Assembly (NCBI GenBank): GCA_945874195.1
Contig: CAMCFW010000090.1
Location: 1-7,610, forward strand
Origin: Chryseobacterium gleum
GTDB lineage: Bacteria > Bacteroidota > Bacteroidia > UBA10329
Length of the DNA: 7,610 nt
Direction of reading: 5' to 3'
Part shown: in pieces, positions 1 through 7,400 of the stretch
Numbering within the stretch: the stretch's first letter is position 1
Layout: each line of letters starts with the position of its first letter
Notes under the pieces: generated by a model
Seen by the model: only the letters and a program-made list of their open reading frames with translations
Told to the model about the DNA's origin: nothing
The model's database searches: none
Position numbers and translations under genes: made by a program

Positions 1-567
1 TCCAATCGTGGGATGGATGATCCTTTCCAGTTTCACCATTTCGCCTGGCATTGAAATTCCTGCCTCTATGATGGCCAGTTCGTGCTCATGTTTCATGCGC
101 CAAACCGAAAGCGGAACCCCTACCTGCGAATTGTAACTCTTTGGGCTTCGTATAATGTTGTAGGAAGCATGAAGTAACTGATAGAGCCATTCTTTGACAA
201 TGGTCTTGCCGTTACTTCCCGAAACACCTATAACCGGATAGTTGAACTGTGCCCGCTTGGCCGCAGCCACCGCCTGAAGGGCGGCCAAAGGATCCTTCAC
301 CCGAATGAAGAGGGCATCATCGAACTGTTCCGTTATTTTGTGTTCGCTGGAAACGACAAATGCGCGCACGCCTTGACCGTAAAGTTGGCTGATGAAATTA
401 TGACCATCATGCCTATCGCCCCGAATGGCGAAGAACAACGATTGCGAAGGAAGCACCACCTTGCGGCTGTCGATGGCCAGTTCCTTGATGGTGAGATCCT
501 GAAATTCGAATGGGCACGGAACTTCGAGGATCGAAGCGATGCCGCACAATGTTTCCAGATCGCCCAT
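1..567 (-). CDS. murF: MurF half of bifunctional MurF-alanine racemase, 5' part only (cut by window edge)
   Basis: This is the first 189 residues of a UDP-N-acetylmuramoyl-tripeptide:D-alanyl-D-alanine ligase, the cytoplasmic ATP-dependent enzyme that adds D-Ala-D-Ala to the peptidoglycan precursor. Seen: the substrate-domain motif AIDSRK (31-36), a Mur-ligase P-loop GVSGSNGKT (114-122) followed by IVKEWL, then SPKSYNSQVGVPLSVW (141-156) and IIEAGIS (166-172). From memory of the family, the SPKSYNSQ(I/V)GVPLSVW stretch is typical of the Bacteroidota fusion in which MurF is followed by a PLP-dependent alanine racemase (about 820 residues in all). Only the start is here, so the racemase half is inferred. 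The ATG start is chosen because it shares its A with the TGA stop of tdk (TGATG) and places the N-terminus as expected for MurF. The reading frame runs open to base 1. It is probably co-transcribed and translationally coupled with tdk. The alternative is a stand-alone MurF. Confidence 0.9.
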   Translation of the reverse strand, partial: MGDLETLCGIASILEVPCPFEFQDLTIKELAIDSRKVVLPSQSLFFAIRGDRHDGHNFISQLYGQGVRAFVVSSEHKITEQFDDALFIRVKDPLAALQAVAAAKRAQFNYPVIGVSGSNGKTIVKEWLYQLLHASYNIIRSPKSYNSQVGVPLSVWRMKHEHELAIIEAGISMPGEMVKLERIIHPTIG

Positions 568-569
568 CA
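565..569 (-). promoter_or_regulatory. TGATG stop/start junction between tdk and murF
   Basis: On the minus strand the tdk stop TGA (569-567) and the murF start ATG (567-565) share one base. Such junctions usually mean termination-reinitiation coupling. There is no strong Shine-Dalgarno sequence just upstream of the ATG, so coupling would be the simplest way to translate murF. The overlap is seen directly; coupling is inferred. Confidence 0.7.
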
Positions 570-1181
570 GCGTTTCGCCTTGCTACTTTGACCACTTTTC
601 ATGTGATGCACATTGGCCTTCGCAAAGCAATTTCGGCACAGCGGTTCGTAGCTTTCCTTTTCGCCCAGAACAACCAGGTCGTCATCCTCCAAAAAACGGT
701 GCGAATGGTTGGCCAATTCGCCACAGCGCATGCAGATGGCGTGAACTTTAGTAACATATTCGGCCGTGGCCAGCAAATGGGGTATGGGGCCGAAAGGTTT
801 GCCTAGGTAGTCCATGTCGAGCCCTGCAATGATGACACGGACGCCACGGTTGGCCAACTGGTTGCAGACCTCCACCAGACCCATATCGAAGAACTGCGCT
901 TCGTCAATGCCCACCACTTCCACGTCATCGGCCAAGATCAGAATGTTGGAAGAATTGGGCACAGGTGTTGAGTGAATGGCGTTCGAATCGTGCGAAACCA
1001 CTTCTGTTTCAGCGTAACGTTTGTCAATGGAAGGCTTGAAAATCTCCACTTTCTGTTTCGCAAACTGAGCGCGTTTCAGTCTTCGGATCAATTCTTCTGT
1101 CTTGCCAGAGAACATCGACCCGCAGATCACTTCTATCCACCCTTTTTTGGCTGATCTATTCCGCGAATTCTCTAAGAACAT
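567..1181 (-). CDS. tdk: thymidine kinase (type II, TK1-like)
   Basis: This is a cytoplasmic salvage enzyme that phosphorylates thymidine (and deoxyuridine) with ATP to give dTMP. The 204 residues match the family length. Seen: P-loop GSMFSGKT (21-28), Walker B and catalytic region GIDEAQFF (91-98) with Glu94 as the expected catalytic base, AGLDMDY (119-125), TAEYVTKVHAIC (139-150) and the lasso-type substrate region ending GEKESYEPL (173-181). Two Cys pairs, CMRC (150-153) and CRNC (182-185), form an intact structural zinc site; as I recall, some Bacteroidota homologues have lost it. The ATG at 1181 is chosen because MFLEN followed by GWIEVICGS is the usual beginning in this phylum. The frame extends further upstream but into the promoter region and the divergent gene. 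It is the first gene of a pair with murF. A likely promoter with a leader of about 48 bases lies at 1235-1264. Confidence 0.96.
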   Translation of the reverse strand: MFLENSRNRSAKKGWIEVICGSMFSGKTEELIRRLKRAQFAKQKVEIFKPSIDKRYAETEVVSHDSNAIHSTPVPNSSNILILADDVEVVGIDEAQFFDMGLVEVCNQLANRGVRVIIAGLDMDYLGKPFGPIPHLLATAEYVTKVHAICMRCGELANHSHRFLEDDDLVVLGEKESYEPLCRNCFAKANVHHMKSGQSSKAKR

Positions 1182-1185
1182 TTCC

Positions 1186-1215
1186 TTGGTCGAGGTCTGG
1201 AGATGATTACTTTTG
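1186..1215 (+). promoter_or_regulatory. predicted Bacteroidota-type promoter for the 1287-2084 gene
   Basis: TTG at 1186-1188, a 19-base spacer and TACTTTTG at 1208-1215 fit the Bacteroidota consensus (-33 TTG, about 19 bases, -7 TAnnTTTG) exactly. Transcription would begin near 1218-1222 and give a leader of about 65 bases. The -33 element lies just upstream of the tdk start codon, so the promoter fills the tdk leader. The match is seen; activity is inferred. Confidence 0.6.
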
Positions 1216-1219
1216 AAAG

Positions 1220-1230
1220 GCCTCTGAGGC
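1220..1230. repeat. perfect palindrome GCCTC-T-GAGGC between divergent promoters, possible operator
   Basis: An 11-base perfect inverted repeat (5-base arms, 1-base centre) lies exactly between the two predicted -7 elements, over the expected start sites of both divergent transcripts. A dimeric regulator bound here could block both directions. The arms are short, so chance occurrence is possible. Its placement is what makes it notable. Confidence 0.35.
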
Positions 1231-1234
1231 AATA

Positions 1235-1264
1235 CAAATCTAACAAAAGCGTTAACGGCTTTAA
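1235..1264 (-). promoter_or_regulatory. predicted promoter for tdk-murF
   Basis: On the minus strand TAGATTTG (1242-1235) fits TAnnTTTG exactly. With a 19-base spacer, the -33 position holds TTA (1264-1262), one base off TTG. The start would fall near 1228-1232, about 48 bases before the tdk ATG. It overlaps and faces the plus-strand promoter. It is weaker than that one because of the imperfect -33 element. Confidence 0.45.
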
Positions 1265-1286
1265 TCCTAAAAGATCTAGAATAAAA

Positions 1287-2084
1287 ATGAGCGACCTGAG
1301 AACCCAGTTGAAGAATGTGAACGATCGTGCTGATGAACTGGCAAACAACCCGAGCGAGCTGACCAAAGATGCGCTGCTTGCTCAATTAAGGTCATTCTAT
1401 GATGTGGTTAAGGCGCTCGAGCTTGAAAGCACTGTTGCACCGGTTGTAATTGCCAAGGCGAAAGCGGTTGTTGCCGCACCCGAACCGGTCGTTGAGCCAG
1501 TTGTGAAGAAGGTGGCAAAAGAGCCGGAGCCGGTAATAGCAGAAATGAAGCCACCGGTTGTGGCACCAGTTGAAGAGATTCCTGTAGCAGAAAATGCGAA
1601 AGCCATAGAGGTTGCTCCAGTAGAAGAATTGACAGTTGAACCTACAGTAAAGGAGAAAGCCCCCGAAGTGGTCAAAAAACCAATGGTGGAGCCGGTGGCC
1701 GAAACCGTGATCGTGGAAGAGAAACCAAAGGCGAAGAAGGAATCGCTAATTGGAAAGGATGAGCCTTTGGTTTCGGGTGGCGACAAGAAGATCTTGGCCG
1801 GTCAGTTCAACAATGCCCCTCTAACAGATCTCCGCTCTGCCATTCCGTTGAATGAGAAGTTCGGCATCATCCGAAACCTGTTCAAAGGCAATGCTTCCGA
1901 TTTTGGAGATGCTGTGTTGAAGTTGAACAGTGCGACAAGTGCCAAAGAGGTGTCCATTTACATGGCCCTTCTTAAGCAGCGCTTCGAATGGGATGAACGC
2001 ACAGAATCGTATCAGAACTTTTCGGGTTATGTGGATCGGAAGATGATGGGACTGTCTCCGTCAAACGCGAATTCCGATCAGTAG
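1287..2084 (+). CDS. uncharacterised protein with V/P/E-rich linker and conserved C-terminal helical domain
   Basis: I do not recognise a function. The 265 residues divide into three parts. Residues 1-47 (MSDLRTQLKN...) look helical. Residues 48-165 are a low-complexity Val/Pro/Glu/Ala/Lys linker. Residues 176-253 form a compact helical domain with DLRSAIPLNEKFGIIRNLF (181-199), then FGDAVLKLNS (206-215) and FEWDERTESYQNF (233-245). From memory, the I-x-LNEKF-x-x-I-x-x-LF-x-G pattern recurs at the C-terminus of otherwise unnamed Bacteroidota proteins, often after variable linkers. There is no signal peptide, membrane helix or Cys motif, so it is probably cytoplasmic. The ATG at 1287 is preferred to one at 1203 because a consensus promoter at 1186-1215 would put the earlier codon upstream of the transcript start. 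The leader is A-rich (ataaaaATG) without Shine-Dalgarno, as usual in the phylum. The last 24 bases overlap the convergent phosphatase gene. Confidence 0.85.
   Translation: MSDLRTQLKNVNDRADELANNPSELTKDALLAQLRSFYDVVKALELESTVAPVVIAKAKAVVAAPEPVVEPVVKKVAKEPEPVIAEMKPPVVAPVEEIPVAENAKAIEVAPVEELTVEPTVKEKAPEVVKKPMVEPVAETVIVEEKPKAKKESLIGKDEPLVSGGDKKILAGQFNNAPLTDLRSAIPLNEKFGIIRNLFKGNASDFGDAVLKLNSATSAKEVSIYMALLKQRFEWDERTESYQNFSGYVDRKMMGLSPSNANSDQ
1428..1781 (+). other. low-complexity PEVK-like linker coding region
   Basis: This region encodes residues 48-165 of the uncharacterised protein. It is dominated by Val, Pro, Glu, Ala and Lys in loosely repeated units such as EPVVEPVV, KEPEPV, VAPVEE and VEPVAE. 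It has almost no aromatic residues and is expected to be disordered and extended. Its bias produces a long open Ser/Thr/Gly-rich frame on the other strand (1397-1786) that is not a gene. Confidence 0.75.
2061..2084. other. 24-base tail-to-tail coding overlap of convergent genes
   Basis: The plus-strand gene ends with TAG at 2082-2084, while the minus-strand phosphatase gene ends with TGA at 2063-2061. The last eight codons of each therefore lie over each other. There is no spacer for a shared terminator, and no strong hairpin with a T-run is visible on either side. Confidence 0.85.
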
Positions 2085-4421
2085 GAAATCATCGATCTGG
2101 GCACTGTCGCCCATCCATTGTTTCATGGTGTCTTCGAAATGCGCCCGTTGTTCGTCTATGGGTCGTTGGTGTATTTGCATCAACAGTTCTTTCAGCCGTT
2201 TGTAGCCGAACTTCTTCGAATCTGGGCCTCCGAACTGATCGGAAACCCCATCAGAAAAGATATAAAACGTATCACCGATCTGTAGGTCGGTCTCATAGAG
2301 CGAATATTGCCGAACGTCTTCATGCATGATTCCGCCTATGTTGAAATGGTCGCCCTTGGTTTCGGTCAGTTCTCTGTTGCGAATATGGTAGAGGTAACGA
2401 TTTGCTGAAGCGAACTGAAGCTTAAGTGCCTGTCGGTCTATGGCACACAGGGCCACATCCATACCATCGTGATTCTCCGACTCGCCATGTTTCTGCTTCA
2501 ACGTGGCCTGAATTTCGTGATGCAGCCGATTCAGGATCTCGTTTGGTCTGGTCTTCAATTCCACATTCACGATCTGGTTGAGATGATCATTGCCGATCAT
2601 GCTTAGAAATGCGCCCGGAACTCCGTGCCCTGTGCAATCTACAGCGGCTATGAACGAGGTATCCCCTTGCTTGGAGAACCAATAAAAGTCGCCACTGACG
2701 ATTCCTTTAGGCCTATAGAAAACGAAACTGTTGGGCAAAGCCGCTCTGATCTCTTGCATGGAGGGCATGATGGCGTCCTGTATACGCTTCGCATATTCAA
2801 TGCTCGAGGTGATCTCCCAGTTCTTCTGCTCCACGGTTTTTCGCTGTTCCTCTATCTCCTCGTTCTTTTTCCCAAGCACTTCGTTCGCCCGCTGCTTGCT
2901 GCGATAACGATTGTAGATCAGTCCGACCATAAAGAGGGCCAGAATGGCAAATGCGATGATCATGTTGCGCAGCGTGTTCTGCTTGGTCATCTTCAGTTCT
3001 TGCACCTCGCGGTCCTTGTTCAGCAGTTCAATTTCCCGTTGCTTCTGTTCGCTTTCAAATTTCACCTGCATTTCGGCCAGATCGCGGGCGCTTACCATTC
3101 GGTCCAAGCTGTCTCGCACGGTCTTGGCCAGTTGTTGATAGTCGTATGAGCGCTTGAACTCCCCTAGGTCCGCGTAGGTCTTCGAAAGTTTTTCGTACAC
3201 CGTTATCTGATCATCAGTGCTGCCGTGCTTTTTGGCTTCGCTTAGGGCTCTGCTCAAGTAATTGAGGCCGAGTTGCGGCTGTTTTTTCTGCTGATAAATG
3301 TCGCCAATGCTCGATAGTGTAATGGTGCTGTAACTGTGGTCTCCAATTCGCCTCTCCACCTTTTCGGCTTCCAAAAAGTAGCTCAGTCCCTTGTCCAGTT
3401 CGCCCAATTCCATGAAATAGGCGCCAAGGTTGTTCAGCGTGCTGATCTGCCCTTTATCGTCTCCGATGTTCTTCTGTATTGAAAGTGCCTTTTGGGTGCT
3501 TTCCAACGCTTTGGTGTTGTCGCCCAACTCCAGGAACACGCCACCGATGTTCGAATACTGACCTGCCATGGCGCTCTTGTCGTTCAATTGGCGGCTCAGT
3601 TCAAGCGAATTCTGATAGAACTCCAATGCCTGGTCGAATTTCTTCTGTTGAAAGTAGATGTTGCCAATGTTGTTGAGCGTGTTTGCTTCTCCAAGCCTAT
3701 TTTTCAGTTGACGGAATATCTGCAACGCGCTCAGAAAACTTTCTATGGCGCGTTCCTGATTTCCATTTCCCCGATGAACGATGCCAATATTGTTGAACGC
3801 ATTGGCAAGACCTTCCTTATCGTTCAAATTCTCGAAAATGCGGTTGGCGTTCTGGTAATAGGCCAATGCCCGCTCCAGATCGCCCTGATTCTTATACACC
3901 ATGCCCAGGTTGTTGAGAGAACTGGCCACCCCTACCTGATCGTTGATGTCTTGCCTTATTCGCAGACTTTGTTCGTAATTCTGAATGGCCTGTGCATATT
4001 TTCCCTGTTTGAGGAAAACGTTGCCGATGTTGTTCAATGAAAGTGCTTCGCCTTTGCGGTTCTTGCTCTTTTGGTCGTTCTCTAGCGCTTTATTGTGGAA
4101 ACTGAGGCTTTTTCCGTACTCGCCTTTCAGCCGATTGGCCGTGCCGGTGTTGTTGTAGATGGCGCTGATTGACCGGTTGTAACCGCTTGTAATGCTCAGT
4201 TGCAGTGCCTCTTTACTCAGGTCCAACGACTTATCGGGATCTATGCGTAGCAGCAACTCGGCAGTTTGCACCAGGGCTTTTAAGCGCAAAGAGTCCTTCT
4301 TAGGATATCTCGAGTTCAGCAATCGCATCAGGCTATCGACCTCGGCCTGCTGCGCCACCAACTGGGTCGTGAATAGACCGAGCAGAAGAGTTATGACGAA
4401 TGGACGAAAACGGAGCATCAT
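2061..4421 (-). CDS. TPR-repeat, membrane-anchored SpoIIE/PP2C-type serine/threonine phosphatase
   Basis: The family removes phosphate from Ser/Thr of partner proteins, often STAS anti-anti-sigma factors; the target here is unknown. Order over 786 residues: signal peptide (1-23, ending LVAQ); about ten 40-residue TPRs (50-449); a charged coiled coil (about 448-480); a membrane helix (about 486-503, MIIAFAILALFMVGLIYN); a second coiled coil (508-538); the linker SIEYAKRIQDAIMP (540-553); and the SpoIIE/PP2C domain (about 565-786). Metal-binding Asp residues appear intact: SGDFYW (Asp578), VDCTGHG (Asp595), FSDGVSDQFGG (Asp724 and Asp728) and DDFLLIG (Asp777/778). TPRs are predicted in the periplasm and the phosphatase in the cytoplasm. 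It follows a paralogous phosphatase gene by 19 bases, so it is probably the second gene of an operon. The start is ATGATG, so Met1 or Met2 could be used. The domain calls are strong; the signal sensed is not known. Confidence 0.93.
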   Translation of the reverse strand: MMLRFRPFVITLLLGLFTTQLVAQQAEVDSLMRLLNSRYPKKDSLRLKALVQTAELLLRIDPDKSLDLSKEALQLSITSGYNRSISAIYNNTGTANRLKGEYGKSLSFHNKALENDQKSKNRKGEALSLNNIGNVFLKQGKYAQAIQNYEQSLRIRQDINDQVGVASSLNNLGMVYKNQGDLERALAYYQNANRIFENLNDKEGLANAFNNIGIVHRGNGNQERAIESFLSALQIFRQLKNRLGEANTLNNIGNIYFQQKKFDQALEFYQNSLELSRQLNDKSAMAGQYSNIGGVFLELGDNTKALESTQKALSIQKNIGDDKGQISTLNNLGAYFMELGELDKGLSYFLEAEKVERRIGDHSYSTITLSSIGDIYQQKKQPQLGLNYLSRALSEAKKHGSTDDQITVYEKLSKTYADLGEFKRSYDYQQLAKTVRDSLDRMVSARDLAEMQVKFESEQKQREIELLNKDREVQELKMTKQNTLRNMIIAFAILALFMVGLIYNRYRSKQRANEVLGKKNEEIEEQRKTVEQKNWEITSSIEYAKRIQDAIMPSMQEIRAALPNSFVFYRPKGIVSGDFYWFSKQGDTSFIAAVDCTGHGVPGAFLSMIGNDHLNQIVNVELKTRPNEILNRLHHEIQATLKQKHGESENHDGMDVALCAIDRQALKLQFASANRYLYHIRNRELTETKGDHFNIGGIMHEDVRQYSLYETDLQIGDTFYIFSDGVSDQFGGPDSKKFGYKRLKELLMQIHQRPIDEQRAHFEDTMKQWMGDSAQIDDFLLIGIRV
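3075..4274 (-). repeat. ten tandem TPR units with exact 40-residue (120-base) period
   Basis: Residues 50-449 of the 786-residue phosphatase hold about ten TPRs. The NN(I/L)G or related motif recurs at 90, 130, 170, 210, 250, 290, 330, 370 and (diverged) 410, with no insertions. On the DNA, a conserved ttgtt(g/c)-type word recurs every 120 bases from 3429 to 4149. The 40-residue period is longer than the canonical 34 and resembles TPR_12 or kinesin-light-chain-like arrays. It should form a superhelical protein-binding surface. Confidence 0.88.
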
Positions 4422-4440
4422 TCAGAAATTCAGCCGAAAG

Positions 4441-7400
4441 TTACAGGCGAATTCCCAAAAGCATGACATCATCTACCTGAACCTGATCAGAACCTTTCCA
4501 GTCGTCAAAAGTGCGGGCCAAGCGTTCGCTCTGTTCTTTCATCGGCAGCGAACCGTTCGTCTCTAAAAAATCGCGAAGCCTTCTTATCATGAATTTTTTT
4601 CCGGCCTCACCTCCGAACTGGTCCACAATGCCGTCTGAAAACAAGTATGCGGTGGTCTCGGGTTCAATGTGGATGAGGTTGTTCTTGAAATTCTCGGCAC
4701 CCCGTTGCTCTGCGCAGCTTACTGAATGTCTATTGCCTTCAATATTGATGAGCACTCCAGCGCACATTAGGTAAAGCGGACGTTGAGCCCCGGCAAATTC
4801 CAAGGTCTTTTTCTTCCGGTCTATGCGCACCAAGGCCACATCCATTCCCTGATCTGTTTCAAACTCTTTGGCGCTTTGCGCAAATGCAAGCTTAATGCCC
4901 TTGTCCAACTCATCGAGCACCTTTCCAGGATCGTTCACTTTCTTTTCAATGATGATCTGGTTAAGCAGGTCGGTTCCGATCATGCTCATGAAGGCCCCTG
5001 CCACGCCATGGCCTGTGCAATCGACCGCGGCCGCCCACGAAATGTTTCCGTCAGTAAACACCCAATAAAAATCTCCACCAACGGTGTCTTTCGGCCTATA
5101 CAGCACGAAATGGTCGTCAAAGGCCCGTTTCATGTCGTCTTCAGATGGCAGGACGGCCATCTGGATGTTCTTGGCATAATCGATGCTTTCGGTGATATGC
5201 TTGTTCTGGCCTTCTACAATATCCTTCTGTTCACGTAGCTGTTTGGTGCGCTCCTCCACGGTAGATTCGAGAATGCGTTTCTCTTCCAAAAGGCGCTGTT
5301 CGCGAAGTTTCACGAACAGATAAGATGCTATGATCACCATAAGGGTCACGATCGCATAGAACCACGTGGTCTGCCAGATAGGTGGTTTGATGACAAAGGA
5401 AAAACTGACCGGCTCGGCATTGCATATGTTAGCGCTATTGCAGGCCACCAGTTTAAAGGTGTAGTCTCCAGGTGGAAGCTTTGAATAATTGACATAAGGC
5501 TGGTCGGTAGGTGGGTTCCAATCAGATTCCAGACCCTCCAAGATCCACTTGTATCTGACGCCCGCGGGTTGAAAGTGGTTGATGCCCGAGAATACGAACC
5601 TGATCGTGTTCTGCGTGTGCTGTAGTTCAAGATTCAGAGGCATTCCCTCCTCATCAAGGCCAAATCCTAAGGTTGCCCAATCAACATTCTGATAATCCAA
5701 CTGAACGGCCGTGAGAAACGTGATAGGCTCGAACAGGTCGCTCGATTGTTCTTTGGAATGATATCGGGCAATTCCTCCTTCAATTCCCAACCAAAGCTGA
5801 TCAGTATCGGCCAAAATGGCCCCTCGTTTGCAGGCACGCCCTTTAAAACTCGCCTGTTTATCAAAATCGCGGATCAAAAGCGAATCGCTTAAGAACCAAA
5901 TCTGCTGCAGACCTTGGGTTGTACCAACATAGAGGTTCTTGCCCAATTGGGCCACGCTGCGAATGGACGAAGCCCTCAACCCTTGTTCTTGATCAACATG
6001 AACGACCGATTTTCCTGTCTGAATGAAAAGCCCTTCAGATTGAGTGGCCACCACCAGTCCCATCTTGCTGTCGCAAATGTCAGTTACGGCCGATCGCAAC
6101 TTCAATTCCGTTTGTTTCTGTGCTGCAAGGCCCTTCAATAAAAAAAGCGAACCGTCCGATGCGCCTACCATCACCCCATCTTTCACAGGTTCTAAAGCCG
6201 TGACATGGTTGGCGGCCAGGTTCTCATCCAGCGGGATAAGGCTGAAATCCGTTCCGTCAAACATGCTCAGTCCGTTCGGTGTGCCGATAATGAGATTCCC
6301 CTCAGGATCCTTGGCTAAGCAATTGATGTTGTTGTCGGCCAGGCCGAATTCGTCCGAATAGATATAGAGTTTCTTCCGATCCCATTTGAAAAGGCCTCCG
6401 AAATCCATTGTTCCGAACCACAGATTGCCGCTTCCGTCTTCGCATATGGCGCTAATCTGCCTGTCGTTCATATCTGGGTCTTCAAAAGCCCTGACGAACG
6501 AGAATCCATCGAATTTCAACGCTCCGCCCGTTTCGTTTCCGGCCCAAATCACTCCCTTGCTGTCTTTGAACAGTACGGTGGGTTCAATTTCCAATTCGTC
6601 AGAAGAAACATAGTGGGCAAAGGCCAAGTTCTGAGGCTTCACTAGGCCACGTTTTGTTCCAAGCCAGGTGTTTCCTTCACGATCGTTGAAAACCGAGAGT
6701 ACCTCATTACTGGGCAAACCGTTCTCTTCGGTCAGACTGAGCAGTTTGCCCTCACGCAATCGGCTCGCTCCACCAAAGGTGGCCAACCAAACATCTCCGT
6801 TCCTGTTCACCGAAACGTCATTCACCTGATTATTGAACGAACCTTGGTCGGTTGACACGCTTCTGAACACATTTCCCTTCCAGTAAACAAGTCCGCCCAA
6901 GGTGCCGATAAGCATGTGATCACGATGAAAGGCCAAGTTTGTCACATAATTGTTCACCAGTCCGTTACTTGTATTGAACTGCTGTACCTGTCCGTCATTC
7001 AACACGTTGATGCCTGCCCCGAAGGTTCCAACCCACAGCCCTCCTTTCAGGTCTTGAGCTATCGAACGGATGTTGTTTGAAGACAGTCCGTTCTCAACAG
7101 TTATGTTCTTCCAATTTGTTCCATCATAGGCCGAAAGCCCTCCAAAGGTGCCTACCCAGATGGTACCGTCAGCGGCTTCAAAGATGTCGTTCACCTCATT
7201 ATTGGAAAGCCCTTCCTTCTCATTCACGGTCCATACCGAATCGCGGTCTATGACGCTGAGGCCTGTGGTCTGATGACCCACCCATATTCGGCCCTTACTG
7301 TCCCGCAGAATGCAAGTGGAATTGTTCTCAGAAAGCCCGTCTTTTCTCATGAAGTTCACGAACTTCTTGCCATCGAACCTGCTCACACCGTTGTCGGTGG

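Noticed and set aside
10..20. Possible lipoprotein signal in the 1041-residue protein (Cys18 after LGL)
   Set aside because: The residue before Cys is Leu rather than Gly/Ala/Ser, so it does not fit a lipobox. An ordinary signal peptide ending near SKGQ is better. The positions given are residue numbers in that protein.
413..595. 60-residue minus-strand frame near the tdk/murF junction
   Set aside because: It is in another frame from murF, whose DSR and P-loop motifs fix the true frame.
1203..1286. Earlier ATG (1203) for the uncharacterised plus-strand gene
   Set aside because: It lies upstream of the transcript start predicted from the 1186-1215 promoter. The extra 28 residues look like translated leader, while MSDLRTQ begins a plausible helix.
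1182..1385. Upstream extension of the tdk frame by 68 residues
   Set aside because: It runs through the predicted tdk promoter and antisense to the divergent gene. The added residues do not resemble thymidine kinase, and MFLEN... is the usual N-terminus.
1397..1786. 129-residue minus-strand open frame, rich in Ser/Thr/Gly
   Set aside because: It is the antisense shadow of the V/P/E/A/K linker; low stop frequency comes from the codon bias of that linker.
2098..2113. TGGGC-ACTGTC-GCCCA hairpin just past the plus-strand stop, as a terminator
   Set aside because: The stem is only five pairs, no T-run follows, and it lies inside the convergent phosphatase coding region.
3492..4040. 182-residue plus-strand open frame opposite the TPR array
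   Set aside because: It mirrors the 120-base TPR repeats on the antisense strand, and the real minus-strand frame is unmistakable. Other plus-strand frames at 2625-3149 and 4783-5238 are shadows for the same reason.
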